Shown: positions 44,480 to 57,035, numbered from the stretch's first letter. The stretch is DNA of 64,000 bases from Mantis religiosa (GCA_030765055.1 CM060947.1:263703103-263767102), one strand, 5' to 3'. A program made the numbers and translations. The notes: generated by a model from the sequence alone, not told the origin.

Positions 44480-44960
44480 TGCTTCACTCACACTGTTTAT
44501 TCACAGGACATGTTTCAAGAGCTCTTGCTCCTATCCTCAGCTGATACTCGACTAGTGCAAGTTGTAGTGGTTTCTTCTTTCTCCGTATTGTTAATAGATG
44601 GCGTGATGTACTTGTCAAATATGTCCGGTGGTGGAGTTTCAAAATTCATGACTCTATGACGATTTTTGTTAATGAAGATTTCTTCGCATACGGAAAGGTC
44701 TATGGGGTGATTAACGTATTTTATTAGAGATGTTTCCAAATTGATGTCATTTCTAGTATTAAAAAAATGAAAAGGTTCTAGGGTGGTGGTTTCTTTTATT
44801 TTCTTAGCTTTGTTGAGTCTGTTAACTGTTTTGTCTACTAAATTTGGGTTGAAACCGTTGGATATAGCTACTTTTTTATGTGTAGGTATTCTTCTTGATA
44901 ATGTTCTCTGTTTAGTGGAAAGTTGATCATCCTCTGGATTTGTTTATCCAAGGGGTGACT
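44480..44960 (-). pseudogene. Penelope-like element, C-terminal remnant
   Basis: The minus strand encodes 'NGFNPNLVDKTVNRLNKA' (frame-broken), 'KETTTLEPFHFF', then 'HPIDLSVCEEIFINKNRHR' and 'VMNFETPP'. These parallel 'NGFNPAIIRNMMKR' and 'DIWEKIFINKNREK' in the element at 25314-26345. The GIY-YIG domain that should lie between them is deleted. The end near 44500 ('acatgtttcaagagctc') resembles a Penelope terminal repeat. Confidence 0.7.
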
Positions 44961-44999
44961 GCTCATCGTCTCTGGAGCCTAGGCTGTTGGTCTTTTAAA

Positions 45000-45335
45000 A
45001 ATCCGGTTAAAGGACACATATAAACAGACTGCAGACACTGCAAAACAGAATAATACGAATTATTGCAAAGGTTCCGCCGGTAGCTCCAGCTTATCGACTG
45101 CACGAGGAACTGAAGCTCCACTCGATCGAACAATTTATTAAACTACTCAATTATAACTTATATGAGAGAAAAGCAAACAACAAAAACCCTCTAATTCGCG
45201 ACTTAGGCGCATACGATACACAACATGACATTCACAAAAGACCGCTCTCATTATTTGACAGAACTCTTTGTTCTGGGGGAACCAGAAATAAACATTCAAG
45301 ATTACCTAAACAACTTAGTACCACCTTAATCATAA
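45000..45335 (+). pseudogene. LINE ORF2 C-terminal fragment
   Basis: An open plus-strand stretch without a start reads 'TLQNRIIRIIAKVPPVAPAY', 'RLHEELKLHSIEQFIKLL' and a tail with 'RPLSLFDRTLC' and 'KHSRLPKQLS', ending at about 45335. The L...Q...IR.I...P...... LH.....I...I pattern is typical of Jockey/R1-type ORF2 ends. All catalytic parts are missing. Confidence 0.65.
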
Positions 45336-45790
45336 GCCATGGCTTAGCTAAACACCACTGACAGACCAGTGACTCTAGGGGTCGTTCTGGGGACTAGTGA
45401 AATTGACCAAAGCAATACACATGGACATGAGAAGACTACTTCATTGTAAATATATAAACAAAATAATAATCTAGCAAGATTAGCTCACGTGACGTGGCAC
45501 TATCTGCAAAACTTTTTGACAGGGACTACACTCAATCCTGAACATATATAAAAAATATTTAGGTCTTATTTAGATAAGTTACATTAAATATATCCATATT
45601 CACATTAAATGAATGCAAACCAAAGCCTAACAAATTGACGCCAGATTCAGAATTGCTCCTTATCTAACTTATTCTTAAGCACTATCAATTAATGACACCG
45701 TTCTTATGTTTCAGGACCTCACAGATATCTTAGAAGACGGCGCCTTCGTCCGGAGGCACACCAAAAATACTCAACTAAATCCCACTCCTG
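45336..45790. other. Unassigned region
   Basis: No recognised gene or repeat. Confidence 0.4.
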
Positions 45791-46070
45791 AATTTCCAAG
45801 GTCGCAAGTAGGACCTCGGTCATGCTTGTGTCCTGGCACCATCCTCACCCGGCCAAGGCTTTGCCTGGCCGTAATATCCTCTCCCAGAATCCGCAGGTGC
45901 AATAGCGGTACTGCTGCACTTCCTCTCCCGAATTCTCACCGGTGGAGGTTTTTTAGTGGGTAGGGCTGACGGATCATTCTCCGTCAGAGGAGTCCCACAC
46001 TCCGATCCCGGGGCTAGTGCATAAATGCATTTTTCCTCCAGTCGAAAAAAACAGAGAGACATAGAACGGG
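45791..46070 (-). other. GC-rich block, possible LINE UTR or ORF1 start
   Basis: Its GC content is higher than its surroundings. On the minus strand the block contains 'gtcagccctacccactaaaa' and 'ctccaccggtgagaattcgg' and an open frame of 80 codons. It looks like a retroelement leader, but I cannot assign it to a named family. Confidence 0.35.
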
Positions 46071-46129
46071 CTTCAGAGGTCGCAGACTATCATAGCGATG
46101 GGTTGCAACAATATGAAACCTATTTATAA

Positions 46130-46990
46130 CTTTTACTCTGAATACAGAGTCAGTTTTCCACCCATGGAGGAATAGAGTTGTGGCCCACGGGTTCCTGGGT
46201 GTGTCAAGCGGTCCGTCTGGTATACAGACGGCTCCAAGACCGACTCGGGGACAGGAGCTGGCATTTATGGACCTAAGACGAGGCTGTCGTACTCACTGGG
46301 AGGTTATCCTACAGTATTCCAGGCCGAAATATATGCTATCATATCTTGGGCTGCATGGTCGGATTACTATCTGTTCTAACAGCCAGTCTGTCCTGAAGGC
46401 ACTAGGTGCTAGCAGAACAAGGTCTAAGTTGGAACGAGAGTGCCAAGAGACCTTGAATATTCTCTGTTCTTGCCGACCAGTATAGCTCTGCTGGGTTCCT
46501 GGGCATGCTGGGATCAGAGGAAATGAACTAGCTGATAGGCTAGCCAGGGAGGGACCGGCCAACGCGTTTATTGCTCCAGAAACTATACTTGGTATTACAA
46601 CAAGAAAGGCCAGTTGTGAAATCCTTGATTGGGTAGCACTTCAACATGGCACTTAATGACGTAATCTTACCATGGCTAGGCAGACTCGATCTAGCAAGAA
46701 GAACAGCAGGATTCAGCTGACCTTCAATCGGGAACAACTTAGAAATGTTGTTGGCCTGTTGACAGGGCACAACACCCTAAAGACACACCTGCATGTGATG
46801 AAGCCTAGTGCAGATTCCACATGCAGGAAGTGCGGTGGAGAGGAGAGTCACCTTTACATATTTTGTGCGAATGTGAAGCACTTGATACACTTAGACACTT
46901 AATCATAGGCTCAGACAAACTGAGACCACATGATATAAGGTGTGCTTATCCGAGATTTATCCTGTCCTGTTTGCAGGCCACGGGACTTGA
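46130..46990 (+). pseudogene. LINE RNase H domain and C-terminal knuckle
   Basis: Frame-shifted pieces in order: 'VWYTDGSKTDSGTGAGIYG' (the first RNase H aspartate), 'FQAEIYAI' (glutamate), 'CSNSQSVLKAL' (the second catalytic Asp replaced by Asn), and 'GHAGIRGNELADRLAREG' (the last Asp). Then 'LTGHNTLKTHLHVMK' and 'CRKCGGEESHLYIFCAN' give the terminal C-x2-C..H..C knuckle. RNase H after RT is typical of I/R1-type LINEs. The reverse transcriptase itself is missing. Confidence 0.8.
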
Positions 46991-47077
46991 ATAAGCACTC
47001 CAGCAAGAGGGGCACAATGGGTCCAATATGTGGCCTACGTGCAAGGGACCGTAAGGGCTGAACCTATTTATTTTCAT

Positions 47078-47187
47078 TCACTCACTCACTCACTCACTCA
47101 CTCACTCACTCACTCACTCATTCATTCATTCATTCATTCATTCATTCATTCATTCATTCATTCATTCATTCATTCATTCATTCATTC
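47078..47187. repeat. (CACT)n-(CATT)n microsatellite
   Basis: About 40 bp of CACT units switch to about 68 bp of CATT units. It follows the 3' end of the RNase H LINE, so it may have begun as that element's short-repeat tail. Confidence 0.9.
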
Positions 47188-47434
47188 AGTGGCCGCGCCG
47201 TGGCTCAGTGGTTAGACCGCTTGGCTCTCAGCAAGACGGCCCGTGTTCGTTCCCCGGCGACCGCAAAGTGAGATTTGTGGTGGAAAACACGGCGCTGGGG
47301 CGGGTTTGCTCCGGGATCTCAGGTTTCCCCCGCCATCTCATTCCACCGGTGCTCCATCTTCATCTCATATATCATCAGTGTCATCGCCTGCGGTGCCGTA
47401 CGTAGTAAAGGCGGGCGTTAAACACTACACATTT
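47188..47434 (+). mobile_element. SINE family C
   Basis: A tRNA-derived head has box A 'tggctcagtggttagaccgc' and box B 'gtgttcgttccccgg', then a GC-rich body ('acacggcgctggggcgg', 'ccaccggtgctccatcttca') and the end 'ggcgggcgttaaacactaca'. It is flanked on both sides by (CATT)n, which is both its tail and its target context. Confidence 0.85.
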
Positions 47435-47516
47435 CATTTTTTCATTCATTCATTCATTCATTCATTCATTCATTCATTCATTCATTCATTCATTCATTCA
47501 TTCATTCATTCATTCA
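47435..47516. repeat. (CATT)n microsatellite
   Basis: About 75 bp of perfect CATT units between SINE C and the mariner remnant. Confidence 0.95.
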
Positions 47517-48490
47517 CCATGAGGATTTACACATTTTTCCCAGCGTTTCTTGGCCTTCCGAATACCTTGAATGTAGAAGTCTGCAGAATTCGCTTTAAAC
47601 CACTCTTCCACTTCATTAATGACGTCATTTGTGTTGCCAAATCGGCAACCACGCAATGGATTCTTCATTTCCGGGACAAGAAAAAGTCACTTGGTGCGAG
47701 ATGATTGAGCTGGTGCATTGTCAGACAGAAGACGAACAACTTTGGAGAGCATACCTCGTCGTTTCTTAATCAGAGCTGCTCGTAACTTGTCCAGAAGATT
47801 GCAGTAGTATCTGTCAGTGATGGTTTGACCCTTGGTAAGATAATCTGTATGGATGACTCGAATACAGCCCCAGAAAACTGAAATCATTACATTCCCAGCT
47901 GACTTTTGCACTTTTGCATTTTGGGAGGGGGCAATCGGCATGTTTCCATCCATGTTCATGGTTTTTGCCTCTGGATCATACTGATAGATCCAGGATACAT
48001 CCATGTTTACCAGACGATCAAAAAAGTTCATCTTCATCCTGTTCCAACGGCATCAACATCTGTCTTGAGAGGTCACGCCGTGTTTCCTGTTGGAAAGGCG
48101 TTAGCAAACGTGGAACCCACCGTGCAGACACCTTAGACATGTGCAGCTCGTCCACACACTACCATAACTAAGATGTGTCTCATTCATGGTCACTTGGATC
48201 GTTGCTCGTCTGTCTTCCAGTATTAAACACTCCACTTTCTTCACTGTGACAGCTGACGGTCTACCAGCTCTTGGCTCATCTGTCAGGGACATGTGACCAG
48301 TTTGAAAATTCCTTTTCCACCTCACAATAGTGTCATAGGATGGGCAATCATTTCCATAAACATCTGTCATCTCGTCATGGATTTCCCGGGCAGTTTTGAC
48401 CTTCAAACGCAGGAACTTGATCACACTACGAGCCTCAATTTTCTCCATCTTACAACTAAGTCACTTCTGGCACTCACTGTAAAAAAGTGA
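47517..48490 (-). pseudogene. Mariner family 3 transposase, copy E (minus strand)
   Basis: The minus strand from ATG 48448 reads 'MEKIEARSVIKFLRLKVKT' and 'YDTIVRWKRNFQTGHMSLTD'. Then come 'NMDVSWIYQYDPEAKTM' (the first catalytic Asp region, D in MD.SW) and 'RLLSDNAPAQSS' (second D). A deletion follows that removes the PHPPYSPDLAPSD part down to the end of the third-D motif. The remainder is 'MKNPLRGC'-like codons and 'RKAKKRWEKCVN'-like codons near 47530. TIRs are not evident. Same family as copy D. Confidence 0.85.
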
Positions 48491-49297
48491 CCCAATCAGT
48501 GAAGCTACCAACATTTTCAGCACCCTAGCATAAAAACTACAGGGTGATAATTAAGGCCTTACGACACCCCCTCGTATGAACGTCCATAACTGAGAATAAA
48601 TACCTTGATTACAAACCAAACTTTCTATTTAGTTTCCCCATTTTCTAATGACGAAACACGACTCCCACTCCAGTCTATCTCTTATATAGAAAATGTTTCC
48701 CTAGTTCTGATTTTCTAAATGTAACTAAAGCTTTTATTAAAATACCATATCATTGAGATATTTGTGATGAGAAATGAAAGGTCTCTGCTGTTTTATAGCG
48801 TAAAACAAATGCACAATATTCTACGTTTTCTTAAAGATGTTCAGCTGTTTACAGTATTCAAATTCGTTCTCAATTGCTCACATTCGCTTCCCTAAACATG
48901 CTCTTTCTTCCACTCCCTTTATGTCCAATATGAGAAAGCATTCGCTGGAATGCTTCTCGCTTGTTTACTGTATCATAGCAACCATTTCGTCAATGTTAGA
49001 CGCCGATGGCATATTTGAATCCAGAACGCATGCTCTATTTGCGAAGATTCCAATTACACATAGCCAATGGCAATAAATTAATATACCGTCCCATTTACGT
49101 TACATAGCAAAACGGAAATGCAATAAAATCAAGTTACGCCAGCAAAATATAATTTACTGTGTCAACGATGTACCATTCACTTCAGTGGGTTATAAAAAGT
49201 CTGTTTGTAAATTAAACCATAAAATGGTGTTAATAAATAGGGAATATATTATTTAAATAAATCAGAACCACCGATAATTTAAAGTCATGACGTTACT
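48491..49297. other. Unassigned region
   Basis: The part nearest 48490 resembles mariner family 3 upstream sequence. Otherwise nothing was recognised. Confidence 0.4.
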
Positions 49298-49440
49298 TTG
49301 GCCGTGATAGCTCAATGGGTTAGAGCGACTGAACGGAAAGGAGATACGTGGTTCAAATCCCGGCCGTGGAACTGAATTTTTCAGTTTCTCTCCATCCAGA
49401 ACCTTAGCCTATATACAGCTAGTATGCAGGAATGACTCAT
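49298..49440 (+). repeat. tRNA-like repeat family B, partial
   Basis: Head with 'gatagctcaatgggttagag' (box A) and 'ggttcaaatcccggcc' (box B), then the family tail 'ctgaatttttcagttt'. Only a trace of the upstream flank ('aatttaaagtcatgacgtt') is present. Confidence 0.8.
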
Positions 49441-49544
49441 ATTCATCAACTAACTTAAATGATAGCCAGATATTTAAAACTGTTTACCTAGCTGATATAC
49501 TTGTAACTACATTCTCTTTGAATGACCAGGGGATAACAAATAAA

Positions 49545-52500
49545 GACCTTTCCTGAAAGATGAATGTCTGGTAACTCTAAACACTATGTACCCTGTACTT
49601 ATTTCAACATCATTTCATTCATCGTCCGATATGACTTAACGTTGGAGGTTTTCTCTTATCCTGAAAGATGAATGTCTGGTAACTCTAAGCTCTATGTACC
49701 CTGTACTTATTTTAACATCATTTCATTCATCGTCCGATATGACTTAACGTTGCAGGTTTTCTCTTATCCTCAAAGATGAATGTCTGCTAACTCTAAGCTT
49801 TATGTACTTATTTGAACATCATTTCATTCATCGTCCGATATGACTTAACGTTGGAGGTTTTCTCTTATCCTGAAAGATGAATGTCTGCTAACTCTAAGCT
49901 TTATGTACTTATTTTAACATCATTTCATTCATCGTCCGATATGATTTAACATTGGAGGTTTTCTCTTATTCTGAAAGATGACTGTCTGCTAACTCCAAGC
50001 TCTATGTACCCTGTACTTATTTGAACATCATTTCATTCATCGTCCGATATGATTTAACGTTGGAGGTTTTCTCTTATCTGAAAGATGAATGTCTGGTAAC
50101 TCTAAGCTCTATGTATCCTGTACTCATTTGAACATCATTTCATTCATCGTCCGATATGATTGAACGTTGGAGGTTTTCTCTTATCCTGAAAGATGAATGT
50201 CTGGTAGCTCTAAGCTCTATGTATCCTGTACTTATTTGAACATCATTTCATTCATCGTCCGATATGATTTAACATTGGTTTTCTCTTATTCTGAAAGATG
50301 AATGTCTGCTAACTCCAAGCTCTATGTACCCTGTACTAATTTGAACATCATTTCATTCATCGTCCGATATGATTTAACATTGGAGGTTTTCTCTTATTCT
50401 GAAAGATGAATGTCTGCTAACTCCAAGCTCTATGTACCCTGTACTAATTTGAACATCATTTCATTCATCTTCCGATATGACTTAACGTTGGAGGTTTTCT
50501 CTTATTCTGAAAGATGAATGTCTGCTAACTCCAAGCTCTATGTACCCTGTACTAATTTGAACATCATTTCATTCATCTTCCGATATGACTTAACGTTGGA
50601 GGTTTTCTCTTATTCTGAAAGATGAATGTCTGGTAAATCTAAGCTCTATGTACCATGTACTAATTTGAACATCATTTCATTCATCTTCCGATATGACTTA
50701 ACGTTGGAGGTTTTCTCTTATTCTGAAAGATGAATGTCTGGTAAATCTAAGCTCTATGTACCCTGTACTAATTTGAACATCATTTCATTCATCGTCCGAT
50801 ATGACTAAACGTCGGAGGTTTTCTCTTATCCTGAAAGATGAATGTCTGTTAACTCTAAGCTCTATGTACCCTGTACTCATTTGAACATCATTTCATTCAT
50901 CGTCCGATATGACTTAACGTTGGAGGTTTTCTCTTATCCTGAAAGATGAATGTCTGCTAACTCCAAGCTCTATGTACCCTGTACTAATTTGAACATCATT
51001 TCATTCATCGTCCGATATGACTTAACGTTGGAGGTTTTCTCTTATTCTGAAAGACGAATGTCTGCTAACTCCAAGCTCTATGTACCCTGTACTAATTTGA
51101 ACATCATTTCATTCATCGTCCGATATGACTTAACGTTGGAGGTTTTCTCTTATCCTGAAAGATGAATGTCTGCTAACTCCAAGCTCTATGTACCCTGTAC
51201 TAATTTGAACATCATTTCATTCATCGTCCGATATGACTTAACTTTGGAGGTTTTCTCTTATCCTGAAAGATGAATGTCTGGTAACTCTAAGCTCTATGTA
51301 CCCTGTACTCATTTGAACATCATTTCATTCATCGTCCGATATGACTAAACGTCGGAGGTTTTCTCTTATCCTAAAAGATGAATGTCTGTTAACTCTCAGC
51401 TCTATGTACCCTGTACTCATTTGAACATCATTTCATTCATCGTCCGATATGACTAAACGTCGGAGGCTTTCTCTTATCCTAAAAGATGAATGTCTGTTAA
51501 CTCTAAGCTCTATGTACCCTGTACTCATTTGAACATCACTTCATTCATCGTCCGAATTGACTTAACGTTGGAGGTTTTCTCTTATCCTGAAAGATGAATG
51601 TCTGGTAACTCTAAGCTCTATGTACCCTGTACTCATTTGAACATCATTTCATTCATCGTCCGATATGACTTAACGTTGGAGGTTTTCTCTTATCCTGAAA
51701 GATGAATGTCTGATAACTCTAAGCTCTATGTACCCTGTACTAATTTGAACATCATTTCATTCATCTTCCGATATGACTTAACGTTGGAGGTTTTCTCTTA
51801 TTCTGAAAGATGAATGTCTGGTAAATCTAAGCTCTATGTACCCTGTACTAATTTGAACATCATTTCATTCATCTTCCGATATGACTTAACGTTGGAGGTT
51901 TTCTCTTATTCTGAAAGATGAATGTCTGGTAAATCTAAGCTCTATGTACCCTGTACTAATTTGAACATCATTTCATTCATCGTCCGATATGAGTAAACGT
52001 CGGATGTTTTCTCTTATCCTAAAAGATTAATGTCTGTTAACTCTCAGCTCTATGTACCCTGTACTCATTTGAACATCATTTCATTCATCGTCCGATATGA
52101 CTAAACGTCGGAGGTTTTCTCTTATCCTAAAAGATGAATGTCTGTTAACTCTAAGCTCTATGTACCCTGTACTCATTTGAACATCACTTCATTCATCGTC
52201 CGAATTGACTTAACGTTGGAGGTTTTCTCTTATCCTGAAAGATGAATGTCTGGTAGCTCTAAGCTCTATGTATCCTGTACTTATTTGAACATCATTTCAT
52301 TCATCGTCCGATATGATTTAACATTGGTTTTCTCTTATTCTGAAAGATGAATGTCTGCTAACTCCAAGCTCTATGTACCCTGTACTAATTTGAACATCAT
52401 TTCATTCATCGTCCGATATGATTTAACATTGGAGGTTTTCTCTTATTCTGAAAGATGAATGTCTGCTAACTCCAAGCTCTATGTACCCTGTACTAATTTG

Positions 52501-54660
52501 AACATCATTTCATTCATCTTCCGATATGACTTAACGTTGGAGGTTTTCTCTTATTCTGAAAGATGAATGTCTGCTAACTCCAAGCTCTATGTACCCTGTA
52601 CTAATTTGAACATCATTTCATTCATCTTCCGATATGACTTAACGTTGGAGGTTTTCTCTTATTCTGAAAGATGAATGTCTGGTAAATCTAAGCTCTATGT
52701 ACCATGTACTAATTTGAACATCATTTCATTCATCTTCCGATATGACTTAACGTTGGAGGTTTTCTCTTATTCTGAAAGATGAATGTCTGGTAAATCTAAG
52801 CTCTATGTACCCTGTACTAATTTGAACATCATTTCATTCATCGTCCGATATGACTAAACGTCGGAGGTTTTCTCTTATCCTGAAAGATGAATGTCTGTTA
52901 ACTCTAAGCTCTATGTACCCTGTACTCATTTGAACATCATTTCATTCATCGTCCGATATGACTTAACGTTGGAGGTTTTCTCTTATCCTGAAAGATGAAT
53001 GTCTGCTAACTCCAAGCTCTATGTACCCTGTACTAATTTGAACATCATTTCATTCATCGTCCGATATGACTTAACGTTGGAGGTTTTCTCTTATTCTGAA
53101 AGACGAATGTCTGCTAACTCCAAGCTCTATGTACCCTGTACTAATTTGAACATCATTTCATTCATCGTCCGATATGACTTAACGTTGGAGGTTTTCTCTT
53201 ATCCTGAAAGATGAATGTCTGCTAACTCCAAGCTCTATGTACCCTGTACTAATTTGAACATCATTTCATTCATCGTCCGATATGACTTAACTTTGGAGGT
53301 TTTCTCTTATCCTGAAAGATGAATGTCTGGTAACTCTAAGCTCTATGTACCCTGTACTCATTTGAACATCATTTCATTCATCGTCCGATATGACTAAACG
53401 TCGGAGGTTTTCTCTTATCCTAAAAGATGAATGTCTGTTAACTCTCAGCTCTATGTACCCTGTACTCATTTGAACATCATTTCATTCATCGTCCGATATG
53501 ACTAAACGTCGGAGGCTTTCTCTTATCCTAAAAGATGAATGTCTGTTAACTCTAAGCTCTATGTACCCTGTACTCATTTGAACATCACTTCATTCATCGT
53601 CCGAATTGACTTAACGTTGGAGGTTTTCTCTTATCCTGAAAGATGAATGTCTGGTAACTCTAAGCTCTATGTACCCTGTACTCATTTGAACATCATTTCA
53701 TTCATCGTCCGATATGACTTAACGTTGGAGGTTTTCTCTTATCCTGAAAGATGAATGTCTGATAACTCTAAGCTCTATGTACCCTGTACTAATTTGAACA
53801 TCATTTCATTCATCTTCCGATATGACTTAACGTTGGAGGTTTTCTCTTATTCTGAAAGATGAATGTCTGGTAAATCTAAGCTCTATGTACCCTGTACTAA
53901 TTTGAACATCATTTCATTCATCTTCCGATATGACTTAACGTTGGAGGTTTTCTCTTATTCTGAAAGATGAATGTCTGGTAAATCTAAGCTCTATGTACCC
54001 TGTACTAATTTGAACATCATTTCATTCATCGTCCGATATGAGTAAACGTCGGATGTTTTCTCTTATCCTAAAAGATTAATGTCTGTTAACTCTCAGCTCT
54101 ATGTACCCTGTACTCATTTGAACATCATTTCATTCATCGTCCGATATGACTAAACGTCGGAGGTTTTCTCTTATCCTAAAAGATGAATGTCTGTTAACTC
54201 TAAGCTCTATGTACCCTGTACTCATTTGAACATCACTTCATTCATCGTCCGAATTGACTTAACGTTGGAGGTTTTCTCTTATCCTGAAAGATGAATGTCT
54301 GGTAACTCTAAGCTCTATGTACCCTGTACTCATTTGAACATCATTTCATTCATCGTCCGATATGACTTAACGTTGGAGGTTTTCTCTTATCCTGAAAGAT
54401 GAATGTCTGATAACTCTAAGCTCTATGTACCCTGTACTAATTTGAACACCATTTCATTCATCGTCCGATGTGATTTAACGTTGGATGTTTTCCCTTATCC
54501 TGAAAGATGAATGTCTGTTAACTCTAAGCTCTATGTACCCTGTACTCATTTGAACATTATTTCATTCATCGTCCGATATGACTTAACGTTGGATGTTTTC
54601 TCTTATCCTGAAAGATGAATGTCTGGCTACTCTAAGCTCTATGGACCCTGTACTCATTTG
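49545..54660 (+). repeat. 108-bp satellite array (about 47 copies), derived from SINE A
   Basis: The monomer is 108 bp: 'ttttctcttatcctgaaaga', 'taactctaagctctatgta', 'catttgaacatcatttcatt', 'catcgtccgatatgactta'. It corresponds block by block to SINE A positions 27698-27814, with a roughly 9-bp internal deletion. The junction joins the SINE's 'gttggagg' end to its 'ttttcccttatcc' start. Monomer variants are interspersed in an ordered way. Because 108 is a multiple of three, long spurious frames appear. Confidence 0.95.
50165..54300 (+). repeat. 2049-bp higher-order duplication within the 108-bp array
   Basis: The block from about 50165 to 52213 recurs at about 52214-54262, with an exact offset of 2049 bp. 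Examples: 'ctggtagctc' at 50201 and 52250, and the start of a 216-bp identical stretch at 50950 and 52999. Rare variants, including a shortened monomer ('aacattggttttctc'), occur in the same order in both. The match ends at 54300/54301, where 'ggtaact' replaces 'ggtagct'. This is 19 monomers per unit. Confidence 0.9.
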
Positions 54661-55975
54661 TACGTTATTACTGTTGCTTCTTTTGATTATATGGTCTACA
54701 GGAAACACATATACCCAAGGACGTTTTTCTAATCATGTTTTATTATGCGCAAATGTGTATATCTAGTGATTTCTTGGTATGGAATTTTTGTAATAATCCT
54801 ATTTTTGGTTATTCACTCTCTGTTTTTCGTTTCCTTGTTCTTGCATTAGTTTACTCTTATTTTCAGCGTCTTTTTGGTGCCTATGTTTCTATCTGTGTCC
54901 ACACGTGTGCTGGTAAAGCCCTAGGGATCGAACTGAGCGGATGCACTTAAATCCTGGAGCTTTAGTCACGTGACGGCCATCCTTTGACTAGCACAGAGAG
55001 TGCAACACCATGTGTGTCAAAAGGAAACGCTGGCTACTTTCATCACCACCTAAAGGGTGTTTCATAAATAAAAAGCCAAACTTAAACCTTCTTAATGTTC
55101 TGGTAGGTTTAATGTAGTATTTTGAGAGGGGGATGTGATTGAATTTTCAGGCATTAATTTTATTGTGTGACGTTTTTGAAAACCATATAAAAGTCCTTTA
55201 TTTTTGTGGAATGGCCTCTAACCTAAATGCACGTCTGTACCGATTTTGAATTAATTGCCGCTTATTTAACGTACTTTCCTGGTAAATTGCATTGTGTGGG
55301 AACACCATTAGAAGGCTGTTGTATAACTGGTATTCAGTAAGAGGCAGAAAAGATATTTCTACATGAAAAGGTAGATTTGTAAAAGCATACAATTTATTTA
55401 AAATACATTTTACCGTTTATTTACTCGTATTGTTAATACTTACATTTCTTCTCAAATGGAAAGTCATTCTCCTTGATGTTATTTTGTCTTTTCTGCTAAG
55501 CAAAAAGAGCATAGCTACCAGATGTTACGTTAGATCTATTATTGAAAGATAAGGTTTGGTTGCTATGGGGACAGATATCTCTTCACTTTATTTTGTTTAT
55601 GGTGACGTTTGAGATTAGAGTATTTGTTACGACGTATGCTGATACGGAAGAGTTAGAATTAGAGTAGGAAGTATTGAAAATGTTCAACACAAATTCCGCT
55701 TCAAGTTAGACACTGGCACATTCTACAGTTGGACCATCTGTTACAGCAACGTTGTAAATTGTGGAGACAACATTTTTTGCAGTTCCTTTTAAATATTTGT
55801 CATTGTACCTACATATTACTATGGTAACTGAGCTGTAGAGCATTGACATGTAAGCCAAAGACCTGTTAATGAAATCCTGTGTTCTACCTTTGCAGCCTCA
55901 GCCTACCATAGACATATGGAGAAGAACGGTTGTCCCACTAATCTTATCTGCGCTGCAGTTCTCAACAAGCTCTCT
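54661..55975. other. Unassigned region
   Basis: No gene or known repeat recognised. The frame at 54735-54950 is hydrophobic and short, with no support. Confidence 0.4.
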
Positions 55976-56119
55976 CTGAACTAGAGAGCCAGAGAGCCGT
56001 GTGTACTTGATTATGGAGCCTCACAGATTTGTTGAGCGGACAAATGACGCAGACAAATGATTCTAGGGTTAACTTGCAGCTTTGTCTAAGTCTGAGAGCC
56101 AGAGAGCCGTGTGTATTTA

Positions 56120-57035
56120 CGAGGGCTGTTCAATAAAGAATGATCACATGCTTTTTGATAACGTACCTTTAATAATCCTCATAACTTTGATGGTCCTTCT
56201 CCAAATAGTCTCTCCTGAATGCGATGCACTTGTCCCAGCGTTTCTGTCAGTCTTCAAAGACATGCTGGAAACCAGTTTTTGAGAGATCCTTCAAAATCAG
56301 CACCGCAGTCTACACCACTGCTTCTGATGATGGATAATGCCTCCCACGAAGGCATTTCTTCAAGTTAGGGAATACAAAAAAGTCACATGGAGCTAAATCC
56401 GGACTATAGGGAGGGTGAGGGATGCACTTCACTTCGATTTTTGCAAGATATTCAGCAACAACATTGGCAATATGCGGCCGCGCATTGTCGTGTTGCAGCA
56501 TCCAGCGTGCTTCACGGAAATGTGGTCTTTTGTGCCTGATATGGACTTGCAATGTTTTCAGGACATCCCTGTAGTATTGTCCGGTTACTGATGTGTGTGC
56601 AGGTACAACATGCTGATAAACCATTCCATGTATATCAAAGAATGAGATGACCATATCTTTCCCAACTGAAGCAACCACTTTTGCTTCTTTGGTGGTTCGT
56701 GATGAAGGAGATTTTCACACTGAGCTTTGCTGTTTGCTCTCAGGATCAAAATGATGTAGCCAAGTTCCATCAGCAGTGATTATGTTTGAAAGAAACTCCG
56801 GATCGTCCTCTAACACCAATTTTAAGTGTATGTTACCTCCATTACAGCGGTAGGCGATACTAAACAGGCCTGAACTTGCCTGGTTCTCACAGGCGGGAAC
56901 CAGGAGTACCGGCAATGAAGCTACTACGGCGTGTTTGTTTCACATTAAGCTAACAGAATATAATAAGGTTCAATTTTAGTGCGAAAAATTATGACCGTAA
57001 CAAAATTATGATCATTCTTTATTGAACAGCCCTCG
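56120..57035 (-). mobile_element. Mariner family 1, copy B, internally deleted (916 bp)
   Basis: The TIRs 'cgagggctgttcaataaag' at both ends are perfect over at least 28 bp, and TA lies on each side (56118-56119 and 57036-57037). It is about 350 bp shorter than a full mariner. The deletion removes the helix-turn-helix region. It has inserted into a unit of the 116-bp array. Confidence 0.95.
56290..56930 (-). pseudogene. Mariner family 1 transposase, catalytic region
   Basis: The minus strand carries 'ITADGTWLHHFDPESKQQ' (first D; G replaces the usual E after it), a shift, then the open frame 56310-56678: 'FFDIHGMVYQHVVPAHTSV', 'MLQHDNARPHIANVV' (second D), 'PHPPYSPDLAPCDFFVF' (third D) and 'LRGRHYPSSEAVV'. 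The spacing between the last two aspartates is 34 residues, so it is a DD34D mariner. All three acids are retained, but the DNA-binding part is gone. Confidence 0.9.

Noticed and set aside
47188..47260. Possible tRNA gene
   Set aside because: The tRNA-like part continues into a SINE body and tail, the stems are imperfect, and similar heads in families A and B recur in the window. It is SINE, not a functional tRNA.
50950..53214. Two identical 71-codon frames in the 108-bp array
   Set aside because: They are the SINE-derived satellite read in a frame kept open because the unit length (108) is a multiple of three. There is no start context, splice site or domain.
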